From Cryptomeria japonica (taxonomy: Eukaryota; Streptophyta; Pinopsida; Cupressales; Cupressaceae), in the NCBI RefSeq assembly GCF_030272615.1, contig NC_081415.1, positions 513,992,034 to 514,052,033 on the forward strand: a DNA stretch of 60,000 nt. Direction: 5' to 3'. The translations under genes and the position numbers were made by a program. The stretch's first letter is position 1. Each line of letters opens with the position of its first letter. Of this stretch, positions 1 through 13,070 are shown in pieces. The notes under the pieces were generated by a model. The model was given only the letters and a program-made list of their open reading frames with translations. It made no database searches and was not told the origin of the DNA.

Positions 1-1480
1 TTAATTGCATTTGTGTGTTTGGTTTTCTTGAAGTTTTTTCATTGGTATGATGTTTGGTTAGATTTCCTCAATTTTCTTGATCACCTTATTTTGTTAGCAA
101 GGGGTTTGATTGCTTTAATTTTTAATTTTTTCTAGTTAATTATCTTGGCTCATTAACGAGGACTTTGATTACTTGATATTTGAGTAAAAAATACTAAATG
201 CATCTGAATGGAAGTAATCAACAAGTAGTCTATGCTTTTTATATTTTTTGAAATCAAAATGTGATCTAAGTAACTAAATGAAATAAGTGACTAAAAATAA
301 TGTGAGAAAATATTTTTAATTTTTAATTTTGATTTTGAAAATTGTCTTGTCTTATTAGCAAGGGTTCAAGTTCTTAATGCATTGTCTTGTTTATAAGGGA
401 TTTATGAAGTGGATTAATTAAAACTAAATCCTATAATCTAATCTAAACTAAATTAATATAATTAGTGAACTATACTTGACTATTGCTTTAATCCATGATA
501 TGTGATAAAATATGAGGGAATGGAGCAAGGTGTAAATCACTTAATCTAATATGTTTTCTACTTTGATTCAAATGTTTGACACCAAATAACAATATCAAAG
601 AAAATTTAAATTAAAACTTCACACTTGGAGATTTATGGTTTTGATGCTTGGTGAAGATGCACATGGAATGTGTGTATTTGATGGCTTAGCTAATATAATC
701 CCCTATCCTTTTTATCCTATGGTAAACCACTTGATGGAAGAAGGATGATAAGGCAAGAAAATAAGAAAAGGGAAAATGGAAGAGTATTATGCTACTGTAA
801 TGGAAAATTTGAATCTTCAAACTAACTAAAAATAATTCTAGAGGTTGTATGGGATATGAATGTTGTAAAGCTAGAGACCTCAAAATAAGCCTTATAGATT
901 ACTCAATAAACTTTGAAAGTAGATGCAAAAAAATCTTAATTCCTATAGGAGCCTTTTAATGAACAATCAAAGACCATTTGGAATCCAAATGGTGATGCTC
1001 AAATAGGCTTGAAAATTCAATCAAATTCATAATCAGAGGGGACTCAAAATCTAACAAAAGTATGTGGAGTTAAGAATGACCTAATCTTGAGTTCAAGTGC
1101 AAAAATGGTGGAGAAAAAATTAAATTAAATTTTTTATGTGTCAATCTAAAAATTTGAGGTCCCCCCTTTTCTATCCAAGCTTGTCTCTTTTACAAATACC
1201 TTTTTCTACATTAGGTTTCTTGAGTGACCTTGAGAATGCTTGAGAAAACCTGCCATTTTAAAGATGTAAAAGTAAATTTTGGAAATTAGAAGGGTATCCA
1301 ATGAAGGTGAAAGGATAAAGAGGATGTAATAAGAGTGGGGAGGGCCCTAAAAGATAAGTACATACTTCCATTAAGATTAGAAAGCATTGTAGGGAACTTT
1401 AATCAGACCATTTAGGTCTTGAGTTTAACCACCAAATCATCATGAAAGTATCATATATGTTCATGCAATTTTAGGAAATT
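1..1480. other. AT-rich stretch without a recognised gene
   Basis: I see no conserved protein, splice pattern, tRNA or terminal repeat here. The short open frames are what AT-rich DNA gives by chance. It may be internal sequence of the decayed LTR element whose 3' end lies downstream, but nothing in this part shows that. Confidence 0.5.
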
Positions 1481-2159
1481 ACATAGTTGCCCCCTCAAGT
1501 TTGATAGTCTACATAGAAGAGAGTTGTTATTTCTTGAAATAGGTGTGTGGAACCCTAAATTTACTTGTATTGTTACACCATTAATCCACTGTTATATTTA
1601 GATATGTGTAGTTAACTTGTGGGTAGCATAACCCTTAATTAAGTTATATGATCATTTATATAGTCTTATATAGGAAGTTAGATTAGTCTAGGGGGCATCT
1701 AAGGCATAAGTATGATATATATAGGAGGTAATAACTAGAATATTATAATCATATTGATCAAGTCTTATACAGGATATATTGTTCCTGAAACTAGACACTT
1801 TGATCATATTTGTCTTATACAGGAGGTGTCATTCCTGAAACCAGACTGAATCTCGATCTTATCAATCTAATCAATCAAGCTTTATCAATAATCAAAAACC
1901 ACATCACTGTGATCGTAGAACTCGCATTTTCATCAACCATAGTTGCAAAAATCAAATCATTTCTAATCGGGACATCAAATTCGCAAAGATCCAAAAACTC
2001 CAAAGGTCAATTATCTCAATTGATCTCCCAAGGGGGCATCATCGTACCATAATTTATCAATCAATGTCTAGGGCATCCTATCGAACCAATATCATCATCA
2101 AAATGAGATTATTCTTTGAATCAACATGTCATTACACCTTGCTTCAAAGAGGGGCAAAT
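1481..2159 (+). mobile_element. 3' internal remnant of an LTR retrotransposon, ending in a polypurine tract
   Basis: This stretch runs directly into the LTR at 2160. The purine-rich run AAAGAGGGGCAAA (2146-2158) sits immediately before the LTR, where the plus-strand primer of reverse transcription belongs. Two imperfect direct repeats (about 1756-1800 and 1802-1848) share the core GTCTTATACAGG and ATTCCTGAAACCAGAC. An 80-codon open frame at 1810-2052 has no recognisable domain and is probably chance or untranslated 3' sequence. The upstream coding part of the element is not recognisable. Confidence 0.55.
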
Positions 2160-3301
2160 TGTATACACCTAAAAATGGTCTGAAGATATTTAATTAAATA
2201 ATTAATTATTTAATTAATCACCCTTCCAAATTTAATTGAATTCATTTGGCAATCTGATTAAATTCTCCCTTTCATATACTTATTAATAAATCTAAGGATT
2301 TATTTAATAGGTTCATTCCATGGTCCCCTTTGATTAATTAATTCAAATTAATTAATCTTCCCTCCATTTCAATCAATTCTTCTAATCCACTAATTAATTA
2401 AAACAAATCAATTTATGAGTTGTTGAGAATTAATTAGTCTTTTCCTATTATTTTAATTTTTAAATTCAAATTACCCACATGCCTCCTAACTTCTAACCAC
2501 CTAGCCTAAGATTCATCTCTCTAACCTAACCCATTCCATCTAACCTTGGGTTTAACAAACCCTATCTTATCTTACACATTCTAACATCCTTATCTTAACC
2601 TCCTATGGTGTGGGTATTTTCTTCTTGAGACACATGGCACTTTGGCCACATGTATCCTCTCTTGGACACTTGCCCTTTTATGAGAAAAGCTCCTTGACAC
2701 TTGTCACCATAGAGATGACAAGTGTCTCTTCCTCCAACCTCTTCTCCAACCTCCTCCAATTTCACCCTTGATATCTTCAGACTCAATCTTGACCGTTGAT
2801 TCCTGCCACCTCACCCCTGGCCTTGGAAATCCTATAAATATCCCTCATTTTGGAGCACAAAGGATCCCATCTCGTTATCAATTTAGGCATTGTTACTATA
2901 GGCATATCAGTTGAGAATTATTGTTATAAGCAATTGCATCTTAGATTTAGCTTAATTTGATCATTTTCTAGCATAATTGTTGAATCATGTAGCTTAATCA
3001 ATCTCTTTTCTAGCTTAATTGCATCATCATCATATATTAATCATGCATATCATTAGCTTAATTAGTCTCTTGGATCAATCTAGCATAATCAATCTCATCT
3101 TTGCATATCATTATCATTTTACATCCTCCATCTAGGTGTAAACTCACTGGGATTGCTTATCTAGATCTGAGAACAAATCCATACTCGCATCTCTTAGGAG
3201 GTGATAGGTCGCTTTGTCATGGTTCATCTTTGTTTGTTTATTATTTGTTAACCATGCTTGTAATGATCTATTGAGTGTTTGTGTTGTAGCCGCATGTATC
3301 A
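2160..3301 (+). mobile_element. LTR (3' LTR, family 1, plus orientation)
   Basis: It begins TGTATACACC right after the polypurine tract and ends near TGTATCA, giving about 1.14 kb. A TATA-like box (TATAAATA, 2833-2840) lies in the second half, as expected for a U3 promoter. The same family occurs reverse-complemented at 5823-6910, sharing the start, the AATTAATTA-rich first part, the region around 2800-2840 and the end (CTATTGAGTGTTT...GTTGTAG). The flanks CAAAT and CACTT do not match, as expected where only the 3' end of an old element remains. Confidence 0.75.
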
Positions 3302-3425
3302 CACTTCATAGGCATGACACATATTATAAGTCTATTCTTATTGGAGCCTAATGAAGGTTTGCCCCCCTAATGTGGCTTATTAATATTAACTATTTTTAAG
3401 AATTCCTATTATATTTCTAAGTATT

Positions 3426-3666
3426 GTTGGCCTATTGTCAATAATGTCATTGATGTGATTTGGTTCGGCAGTTTTCTTCAGTATATGTTATTTATTTATT
3501 ATGCAATATATGTTTATTTACTTCATGCAGTTTTGAGGTCTGATATCTACCTTACCAGAAGGTATTTTTGGTTTGGTCCCATCTGGATGTGATGGAGGTA
3601 TAATCTAAAAGGCATTTTTTCATTCAATCCTATTCGAACACACTAGAGCTATGTTCTACAAAGTAT
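3426..3666 (+). mobile_element. 5' fragment of a Ty1/copia-like LTR
   Basis: It starts TGTTGGCCTATTGTCAATAA followed by TGTCATTGATGTGATTTGG, a common opening of plant copia LTRs and similar to the LTR start at 57702 in this window. It is cut off at about 3666, where another LTR begins. No PBS or coding sequence follows, so this is a truncated relic. The call rests on the short opening motif only. Confidence 0.4.
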
Positions 3667-4785
3667 TGTAGACACCTAGATTTGATTAATTTAATTAATT
3701 GAATTTAGTTATCCCTAGCACCTTTAATTAAATAATTATGAATTATTTAATTAATAAGCAACCTTTCCTTCTAGCTAATTAATTTTATTAATTATGCTAT
3801 AGTCCACTTTTGATTAATTAATTGGTGATTAAAATCAATTAAGTAATTGACTTTGAACCCTTCTTCTATCAAATATATCAAATTTTGCAAATTGATTATT
3901 TAATTAACTTTGACTTTTTTCCTCTCAAAACTCCCTCATAGAATTAATTAATTCTATTTACCCACATGTCTCCTAACTTTAATCCCTATCTAATCCCTCC
4001 CCTAGCCTAACTCACCTAGCTAGCCAAGGGTTTAGTCAACCTTATCCCTTATCCCTCGCCATACATGTGCACATTCTTAAAATATCTCAAATTCCATAAA
4101 ATATTTCAAATTCCCTAAAATTTGGGGAAAATTTCCTAAAGTTTGGGAAAATATAGCAAATTTCCTCAAACATGGGAATAGCATGATTTTTCAATCTCTT
4201 TTGGAATAGAACCTTCCAATTTGGGCGGCTTACTCCCAAATGGGCATCTATCCTTAGGGACACATGTCATTCGTTCCAATGACACATGTCATTTTCTCTT
4301 ATGACACTTACCCTTCTCAGGAACACATGTCTCATTCTCATGCCCTTCCATCTCCCCTTCAAGCCTATTTAAAGCCCTCATTTTCCTTCACAATCCATCC
4401 ACTTTCATTTTTCATAACCTCATAATGCAAAAATGGTCACTCACCCTTTTGCATAAAAACATCCACTTAGCATAGAATTTTGTATCACATCTTGCTTAGT
4501 TTTCAACCAATTATCTACTATATAGCAAGCACACATCAAATCAGGGGACAATCAAATCAAAGGAGGAAAATGGAATTTGCATTTTAATTAGTTTTATCTT
4601 GTTTATCTACTTTTATTTATTCTTCAATGTCCTAGTCTTGTGTGTTGTTGAGATATGTGTCTATCATTTGCTTACTTTATCTTTGCATACATTTTTGACA
4701 TGCTCATTGTGACCTCACTTCATGAGTCCAATCTAATGTTTTTTGTTGTTTCATTATGTTTTTTGAAATATTTTTAGTACCTACA
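3667..4785 (+). mobile_element. LTR-like element (family 2), probably solo
   Basis: It begins TGTAGACACC and ends GTACCTACA, so the tips are TGTAG...CTACA inverted repeats around about 1.12 kb. Its plan is like family 1: an AATTAATTA-rich first part, a middle with repeated ACACATGTC motifs, then a TATA-like TATTTAAA (4366-4373). No polypurine tract precedes it and no tRNA primer site follows. The flanking 5-mers (AGTAT and GGCAA) do not match, so target-site duplication is not shown. Confidence 0.55.
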
Positions 4786-4942
4786 GGCAAAAACGTGCTA
4801 AGTTAAGTGGATTTCCACTTTGACAAAGGTCTAATTTTTTGAAAATCAAATTTATAGAAATAGGAGGATTGATTGCAAAAATAGTGAGACTGCTTGGAGA
4901 AACAATGGGAATGCATTCCCACCATACTGTGCAGGTATAAAT

Positions 4943-5822
4943 TTATAGGTTATATATAATGTGTTTCATAACTGTGATGTCTATCTTGTATGTGGATTTA
5001 GGGCACAATGCTATCTTTACCTCTACATCCTTCATGACCCCTACTACTGAAACCGATCGGTTGTCAACGGCATAGCATCTACCATAGTGATCATCTACTT
5101 CCAACCCAATTTCTCTCATTACTCCCATAGGTATTACATTTATAGCTGCCCCAGAGTCGATCATACAATTCCTTATTAATTTATTGTTAATTAATAATAT
5201 TAAGTAGAAAGGGTCCACCTGGGATGGATCATCAAGAAGTGTAATTCCCAAATATATCTCAGGAGTAGGAGGGTTTCTTTTCTCCATGTCCACTAGTTTA
5301 TCTTTCTTTTGGTTCCATTCAAACTAGCTGGTATCCCTGAGATCCATGACAACATACTACTCTTGTATTCTGGGATCCACATCATTTCAGAAAGTGGTAC
5401 AAAGATTTTCATTTGTGATAGCGCATTGGTGATGTCAAATGAGTTGACAGGTGGTGCTGATATTTTGGGATTCTCCATTTGTGGTGTAATTGGAGTTTGT
5501 TGAGTCAATGTCATCTTTGGTGCCCCTCCATTTTTGTGCTCCTTTGTACCCTTCTCTTTTATGAACATGCTTGCAGTCTTACCTTGGTCGTGATTAACAA
5601 CCCTTCTTGTCAGATTATAGTTGTTCTTGGCCTATTCAACAAAAACAATAGTGAGAGATTTTATTTCTTCTTCAGAAGGTCTCCTCCATGATGTTGTATC
5701 ATATCTCCCCCAATTTTTTCTAGTAGTATTGTCCTCACAATCTAAAAACACCTCTTGCTAATAGAACTACTTATTTTGTTTTTAATGGTTGACATCTTAT
5801 TCATATTGTTGTCCCTGTAAAG
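4943..5822 (-). pseudogene. gag-pol fragment with retroviral-type aspartic protease (LTR retrotransposon)
   Basis: This is the downstream half of the minus-strand gag-pol frame interrupted by the LTR at 5823-6910. Reading down from 5822 there is a gag spacer rich in charged residues, then the linker at 5568-5293, then the protease at 5293-4943. The protease shows CMIDSGAAINVIP, with the DSG active-site triad typical of Ty3/gypsy proteases. A frameshift near 5310 separates linker and protease, and a TAG lies near 5630. Homology stops at about 4975, so RT and integrase are missing. It is a dead relic, and family placement beyond Ty3/gypsy is not possible. Confidence 0.75.
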
Positions 5823-6910
5823 TGTATACCTATTCCTACAACACAAAACACTCAATAGATCATTACAAGCATGGTTAATGAATTTAAAGCAAAGAAAGAT
5901 AAAACCATAACTAAGCGATCTATCGCCTCCTAGTAAATGCGAGTATGAATTTTGCTCTTAGATCTAGTCATGCAAATTCCAGTGACTTGACTACACTTAA
6001 ATGAAGGATTTAAATGATAAATGATGCATTTAAGCTAGCAACGATAATGATTAAGCTACATGATTCCATGATTATGCTAGAAAATAAGATAGATTTAAGC
6101 TAAAATTGAACATGATGACAATGCTAAGATAATATTGCTAATTGCATATGCCTATAGTAACAATGCTTGAATGCAAATGAGATGGGATCATTATTTCTCC
6201 AAACTTGGGTCTATTTATATGATTTCCAAGGCCAGGGGTGAGGTGGCAGGAATCAACGGTCAAGATTAAGTCTGAAGATATCAATGGTTAAATTGGAGGA
6301 GGTTGGCAAAGAGGTTGGATTAAAGGGAACATTTGGAGGTTTGCAGGAGAAGGGGTTGGATGAAAGGGGACAATGTCATCTCCATGGTGACAAGTGTCAA
6401 GAGGCTTCTAAAAGAGGTTGGATGAAAGGGAACACTTAGTGACAAGTGTCACAAAACTTTTCTCATGAGAGGGAAAAGTGTTCAAGGAAAGGGGACATGG
6501 TGATTAGGATGTACAAGCTAGGATGGTTAATTAAACCCGAGGTTAGATGGAATGAGTTAGGTTTAGAAGGGGTTAGGTTAGGTGGTTAGAAGTTAGGAGA
6601 ATTTGAATTTAAAATTCAAATAATAGGAAAAGACTAATTAATCTCAACAACTCATTAATTGATTTGTTTTAATTAATTAGGAGATTTAGAAGAAATGAAT
6701 TTGATGGGGGGAATTAAATAATTTGAATTAATTAATCAAAGGGGATTATTGAAATGAACTTATTAAATAAATCCTTAGATTTATTAATAAGTAGATGAAA
6801 GGAGGAATTTAATCAAATTGCTTAGTGAATTCAATTAAATTGGGAAGGGGGATTAATTAAATAATTGCTTATTTAATTAATTATCTTCAGACCACTTTTA
6901 GGTTTATACA
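5823..6910 (-). mobile_element. LTR (family 1, minus orientation) inside the gag-pol relic
   Basis: On the minus strand it starts TGTATAAACC and ends AGGTATACA. It is a second, inverted copy of the 2160-3301 LTR, with a TATA-like box at 6212-6219. Minus-strand gag coding runs up to its edge on one side (about 6915) and continues on the other (from 5822), so it looks like a solo LTR inserted in the coding sequence. The flanking 5-mers (ATATG and CTTTA on the minus strand) do not match. Either the duplication has decayed or the solo LTR arose by recombination between two elements. Confidence 0.7.
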
Positions 6911-6914
6911 CATA

Positions 6915-8783
6915 TCCTTCATCGTCTGATGAATCATATTCCCCTACAGACAACATGTTGATGGTTTGACTGTCATCATATTCTTCTTGTTCAATATACC
7001 TCATCTCATCATTTTGCATATTCTAGGCCATAACACACTAAAATGGGGAGTGTGGGAGGCTACATGTTGTGTACCAAGGATATTCTTCCATAAAATGATT
7101 TTGTTTCTTCAAAGGATCAGGGGCATCCTTCTTTTCCTGAATGGGTCTATCATCCTTCGAGTTAGTTCAATATGGCATATAATGTAGTCTTAGTCTGTCA
7201 CTCCTTTGGAATTATGGCTTATCATTTTTAGTGACCTTATGAGTGAGATCCTCCAGGGCATTAATTACTTTTTCCATTTTATCTTCCTCCTTAAATGGTT
7301 TATTTTGTATCTTGGGGTTATCAAGTCTCGCATCACCTATCTTCCCTATTCTACCAACAAATTTTATGCTATTTTCTATGGTGATTGTAATCTTCAGGGC
7401 CTCTTGTAGGGTAGATGGGTTCTTTGATCTAATCTCATAATTAGTCTTGCTATCAAATGTGTTTATATAATGGAGAATACATACTTCATTCACTGGATTC
7501 ATGTGTCATGGAATCTTGTTAAGCATCTTATTGAATCTTCTGTTAAATTCAATTACTGATTCATTATACCCCTTCTGTATGGTCATAATTTCACATAGAG
7601 TAAATTCAGGGTTGTTTTGATCCCCATATTGTTCCAAAAAGAGTCTTTTGAATTCTTCTAGGCTATTGATTGAAGCATCTGGTAATGCCCTAAACCAATC
7701 TCTTGCATCTTTAGTCAGTGACTACATAAATAATTTTATTTTAACATCTTTTGGTGGAAAACCAAAATCTTCTATTATAGTATCAAATGCATCACAATGT
7801 CCTCCCCCTGTTATGGCACCATTCCCTATGAATCTTGGAATAGAAGTTCTTAGAACATTTGAGATTGGGTGTGGGTAACCTATGATTCTAGAGAAATCAA
7901 ACTGCTTGTATTGATCAGTGTTCACAAATCCACCCCAAGCATTATATCCCAGGTTTGTTTGAAATTGAACTCCATAATACTGGCCTTGGTTTATATTGCT
8001 ATAGGGATAGGTGAAAGGGGGAGCTTGATTATATGGTGGTTAAAAATGGGAATGTTGAGAAAATTTATTATATGGATTATATTGTTGTTCACGTCGAGGC
8101 TGGTTATACAAATTATATTGAGGAGGGTTTTGATTGTGGGCAAAATTGCCTAGCCTATGATTTTGGTCATGTCCTTGATATAAAGGGTTTTCATGTGCTC
8201 TAGAGTTCTGACCTCCACTGTTTGTCCCAGGTACAAAATCTCCTCCTTGAGGGGGCCTTTGGGATTGACTTTCTCTTACAACCTCTTTGTTATGTCTTTG
8301 TAAATCATGGACCAAGTTGTATTCATCAAGTTTTATGCCTAACTTGGCATAAGAATCCAAGGCTTCTTATGGCATTCCCTGATTTCTCATTTCAAGAGTT
8401 GTGTCCATAACCTATTTTATTAGTCCTTCAAACTACCCCAATAATCCATTCAGTTTTTTTGAACTTGTAGAATTTGTTCTTGAATCTCTTGAACATGAGC
8501 TAAAGGGTCTAGAAGAGAAACCAGGAGGATTATTAAATTTTCCTTGTAGATGAACTTTATGCTTTTGTTTTTGGGCTCTATCTACTATGGTCAAATCCAT
8601 GTCTTCACCTCCCTTGCCACTTGAAAACAAATCCTTTTGTGCATTGAAAGATGGATTTTGAATACATTCCTTTTCAACATTATACTGATTGTATCGTTCA
8701 TCAAGGAACAAATTTTTAGGCCCCATTAGATTGTTTAGTGAGTTGTTTTTCTTTTGATTAGTTTTATTTCTTTTTAATAGCAA
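6915..8783 (-). pseudogene. Ty3/gypsy gag pseudogene
   Basis: One minus-strand reading frame spans this whole stretch with no frameshift that I can find, but it carries about ten in-frame stops (for example at 8433, 8040, 7722, about 7505 and 7212). The first part is Gln/Asn/Pro-rich (8783-8040). The middle has the plant retrotransposon gag signature: ARDWFRALP, SINSLEEFKRLFLEQYG, and FNRRFNKML about 7700-7510. The tail is acidic (6915-7030). Stops replace codons such as CAG, CAA and CGA judged from the family pattern. The product would have been the capsid-like protein that packages element RNA. No zinc knuckle was found before the interrupting LTR. Confidence 0.8.
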
Positions 8784-10069
8784 TGAGACTCAAATGGACT
8801 GCTAAATTATAAATTTCACATATGAATAAAAACTAAGTGCATGGAGAAATATCTAAAGAGCATGGCTAATAATTGATAATGATCCTATATCCTTTAGTCC
8901 TTTGATCTCTAATGGTGGTTACCATGCCATCCAATTTTTTCAAACCAAGAAGGTCCACTCCCTTGTGCTAGGAGATGCCACAAGTTACAAGCACACACAA
9001 ACACAAGACATATGGGCAGAGGGTTTCACTCATACTAATTATGGAGAATACTCATAATACACTTCATACAAGAAATATATCCACAATAACAAGATTAGTT
9101 CATGGTTATCATAAAAATCATTAAGGACACTTTGGATTCTAGTGTACACCTACTGCTGCCTAAGATACAAGCAAAAAAAATTCCTTTTCTGACAAAATTC
9201 TTAGTTTATCTATAGATTGATAGGAAGGAATTGCCTCCACCCAATAGGCCATCTCTTTGTGCCTTTGGTATGTTGATTCCCAAAATTATAGGTTGTCAAA
9301 CCCTAAAACTATGTCGATATTTATGTGTTGATTGAACACTCGATTTAGCCAACAAACAATACTCAAGCAATAAAAATCAAAATCATGTTCTCTTCAGGCT
9401 CTACGTTGCCTAGGAGGGTGTGCTCTTTTGATGATTGAGAAGATTATAATTCCTTATGAAATTTTAAATCAAATCATCATCTACTTAAGAGTGACATGAA
9501 TGTTTGAAATAGATTAATGTAACCCCTACTCCTACTCTTACTTCTAAAACATGAATTTGAAATTGTATATGAATGTGATCTATTTTAAGAATTTATCTTT
9601 TAGAGTTTTATGGATCAATGCCTTTCTTCTAGTGGGCAATAGAGTCAAGAAACATTTGTGTTATTACTAGCCATAACTCAATCTGTTTGTCACTTTAATG
9701 TTTATAACTTGTATAAACAAGCAAGGAGGTTTATTACCCAGTCATTCTTTTTAATCCAAATAAAATCTCTCAAATCACTATGACTTATTTGAGTGAATTT
9801 AGTTCTACCTTATAGAAGCCAATCAAATGAATCACACAAAAATAACAAATGTGTTTTGATAAATGAGAGTATATCCTTGATATATTGATTTAAATGATAA
9901 GAAATGATGTTGGCTCTCTACACCCATTAGTTGGCACTTGCGTGAAGGTTTACTAAGCCTTTTCAACAAATCTATTTTGTGCATATCCTACACTAGTTGC
10001 ATTTCATTATATGAGGTGACAGTCTCTGGAAGATAGCCAATATGGGTATCAAGGTCAACCATGCCAGCC

Positions 10070-10123
10070 TACTCATCAGAAATGTACATAATGCAATACT
10101 CATCAGAAATGTACATAATGCAA
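10070..10123. repeat. 27-bp perfect tandem duplication
   Basis: The unit TACTCATCAGAAATGTACAT plus AATGCAA occurs twice back to back (10070-10096, 10097-10123) with no mismatch. That suggests a recent slippage event. Confidence 0.9.
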
Positions 10124-12414
10124 TACGGGTCACTCATGTAATTGAAGTATTGACAGTCCACATCTACTAAACTTGTGCAGCTCTACCTCAAAGCATAAAC
10201 AAAACTTATAATTTTAAAACATTTTCTAGAATGCTTCATTAATTTAAAACAATTTTGAAACTTTCCCTGGAAAATTCACTTTGTGCTCAAACAGTTCATG
10301 ATATGCTTTGATGCACGTCCATACAGAAAAATATAATGTATCCATGATCACACTCATCTGCATCAAATGCTTCATATTCTTGTCAACCACACATTGCAAC
10401 TCAAAAATGATCAAGATCGTGATAATGTCAACTCCTCAACTTTAATCATGTCCAACAATGTGCAATTAAACAAAACACTTATCTATGCATGGATAGGCAG
10501 CGGCTAGAAGTGGCTGAGCAATACAGAGGCTTACACATATTTTGATGGAAACTCCATTCTGATACATCTAAGTTAGGGCAAAAACTTCTAACCCTAATCC
10601 ATTTCCTATAAACATCTTCTTTGAAGAGACCCTCAAAATGTCTTCCTGATATACAAGAGCCTCCTCGATGAAAAAAAAACCTTTCATAATTTGTTTATCA
10701 CGTTTCATCGAGATCAAAGGAAAAATAAAATCATCCCTTTGATGCGTTAATGTTTCCCCGATGAGGTAGGTTTTACAGTAAAAAATATCTTATGAGATTT
10801 GAAGAGACTTCAAAATCCTCTCTCCGATATATGTCTCTTCGATAGGTTTGAAAAATCTAAGTCGGCAATGTATTTTTATTCCACTACTTTGCTTTGTTTC
10901 GGGTACCGAGAAGAATGGGCTCCACACTCAAAATTGCATCTTTATATTTTAAAAAACTTTGCAACTGCACATTCTGGTAAAATATTTAAGTCTTTTGAAT
11001 GATTTAAATAACTTTGCTTTTTACCCCCATTTGTCAATGGTCAATCTTATATTCAAATTATTTAAAATTAAAATAAAATTGAATATCCCCTTTTAATTAA
11101 ACATAATTTTTCTTTTCACAAAAATGACTTAAACAATAAACTCTCCTTGAGGTTAAAATAATCAACCTTAAAACCCTATCATCTTGTGATGTGCGTGAGT
11201 CCTCTTGTGGGTCCAGGTAAAATGTTTTCATTTGAAAATCATTTTTGCAATGGAATTGATTTTGAACAAATTTTGTATTCTTCTGGGTGAAAAAAATGAA
11301 GCAGATTCCCATTAAAACTTGCTTTCTTCCATTTTTGCACTATGACCAAAACAAGTTGTGTAGCCTAGAAAGATGACCAAACCTCATCATGAGACCTTGA
11401 GATTGAATAAACATGTTGACTGATACTATGGAAATCGTATATTATAAAATGGATTTGCATGACATCATCTAACGAAGTGCAAGATTTTAATCGTCAAAAT
11501 TGCTTACTCCAATGTTTAAAAATATTAAACCTGTCAAACTCATCTGTTTCACACGAATTCATTGCCCTAAGGAAAATACCACAGGTTCACCTAGGAGGTT
11601 GCCACTAGACATGTAAATTTATTAAGGTACCATGAACAAGTATGCCAAAGGAATTTGCATAACTTCATTTCATCTGCTCATGTTATCAAAGGTCAAAGTT
11701 GATCTTTTTGCAACTTTTGGAATAGACAATGTGGAGATACAAAATCCTTCTTGAACCCTTAAACTTGATACTTCAAAGATATATCAAATATGATCATAAG
11801 AGACTGAAAAAGGATGTAGATTCTTACACATGAAAGGTAATTTTGCCTACCAAGTGATTTTGCATAAAAGTGAACATGCTTTAAGTAATAATCCTCCAAA
11901 GTCAGCTATTGGGGCAAATTTTTCAATTGTGCTTCCAAGTGCTGCAATTGATTTTTTCACAACGGGCAGTTCAAATTTTACCATGTTGGTTGGTTCATTT
12001 CGATGGTTTTGTATTACTGGCTCTGTCTCTGGTTTAGCTTGTGTTAGTGGTTTTTTGTTGGTCTCTGTTTGTTGGGTCTGTTTTGTGCACCCTTCTCACC
12101 CTAGGTGATGCTTTTCTCTGTTTATGTAATACTTTGCAATGGTATGGTCCTATCCTACCTTTTATAAATTATAACATGGGCACCATAAAAATTATTAAAA
12201 TAGGTTAGTGTGGAAGGGAAACAATAAATTTATCATAATTGTCTCCAACGTTAACCAAACAAATTCATCAATACCTCCCATAAGAGATGAGGCAATCCAT
12301 CTAATCAAAAATCCAAGGCCATCAAATGACCATATAAATTATAACACCAAAACTCTCAAAAGTAGTTCAAGGACAAACACCAACCAAACCTCATCATAAG
12401 AGGCATGAAAAATA

Positions 12415-12436
12415 ACACACACACACACACACACAC
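12415..12436. repeat. (AC)11 microsatellite
   Basis: Eleven uninterrupted AC dinucleotides, flanked by TAAT on the left and a T run on the right. Confidence 0.95.
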
Positions 12437-12559
12437 TTTTTTGAAATACATGATGTTTTTTAAGGGGTGTCATTTACCATTTTTTAGAAAATGCACATAT
12501 TCAATCTCACATATTAAAACATCTTTTGTAAATGGGGTAAAGATTTTTTTCAAATAATA

Positions 12560-13070
12560 GTAATAAGTACAAAGTAATAGGCCACTAACCCAACAAAGAC
12601 ACCTAATCAACTACCAAGAAGAAGTTCCAACAAGAATCCTACAAAAAGAACAACTGAATACGTCTATCCTCTATAATTAACTTTTCCAATTTATCAAAGT
12701 AATATAAGGATAAAAGACCCCAGTTGTCCACATTCCACCTCTTTAAGTTCTATGAAGCCTAACATTTAGCTAGGCAATCAATCACTCGATTCTATTCCCA
12801 AGGAATGTGACAAAAATAAATATAATCTAAAGAGTAGCACAAATTTATAATATTCTTAGCAATGAAGGCTACATGCCAATTAACCCCATCTCACATTTTA
12901 TGATTCAACATATCCAAGGCAATCTATGAAGCAGATTCACAAAAAACCTTCTTCCAAACAAGAGACCACCCTATCTTCATTGCATTATGAATAGTTAGAG
13001 ACTCCATAAGATTTTTGAACACATACTAGATGATAAGAGGGGTGGGGGGAATCAACATGTACTAAAACTC
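12560..13070 (-). pseudogene. LINE RNase H domain remnant with 3' tail
   Basis: On the minus strand the frame reads ESLTIHNAMKIGW, then CESAS, DGVNWHVAFIAKNI and FCHIPWE, followed after a stop by NRVIDCLAKC and NLKRWNVDNWG. This is the C-terminal RNase H of plant LINE reverse transcriptases, with the conserved ESxS, the His of HIPxE and the VIDCLAK segment. Stops interrupt it at several places, one where families usually have Trp. After the domain the sequence continues as a probable 3' untranslated region towards 12560. Only the end of the element is present, as usual for 5'-truncated LINE insertions. No target-site duplication was found. Confidence 0.65.

Larger units (their letters stand above)
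8784..12540. other. Gap region, no gene recognised
   Basis: The part next to 8784 is probably the 5' untranslated region of the minus-strand gag element, but no LTR or primer site could be placed. The rest is AT-rich with short chance ORFs (10799-11002, 11097-11312, 11830-12108), none with a known motif. The only structured pieces are a 27-bp tandem duplication (10070-10123) and an AC microsatellite (12415-12436). Confidence 0.5.

Noticed and set aside
11830-12108. 92-codon plus-strand frame with a hydrophobic end
   Set aside because: The hydrophobic residues come from a T/G-rich run; no signal or domain pattern is convincing.
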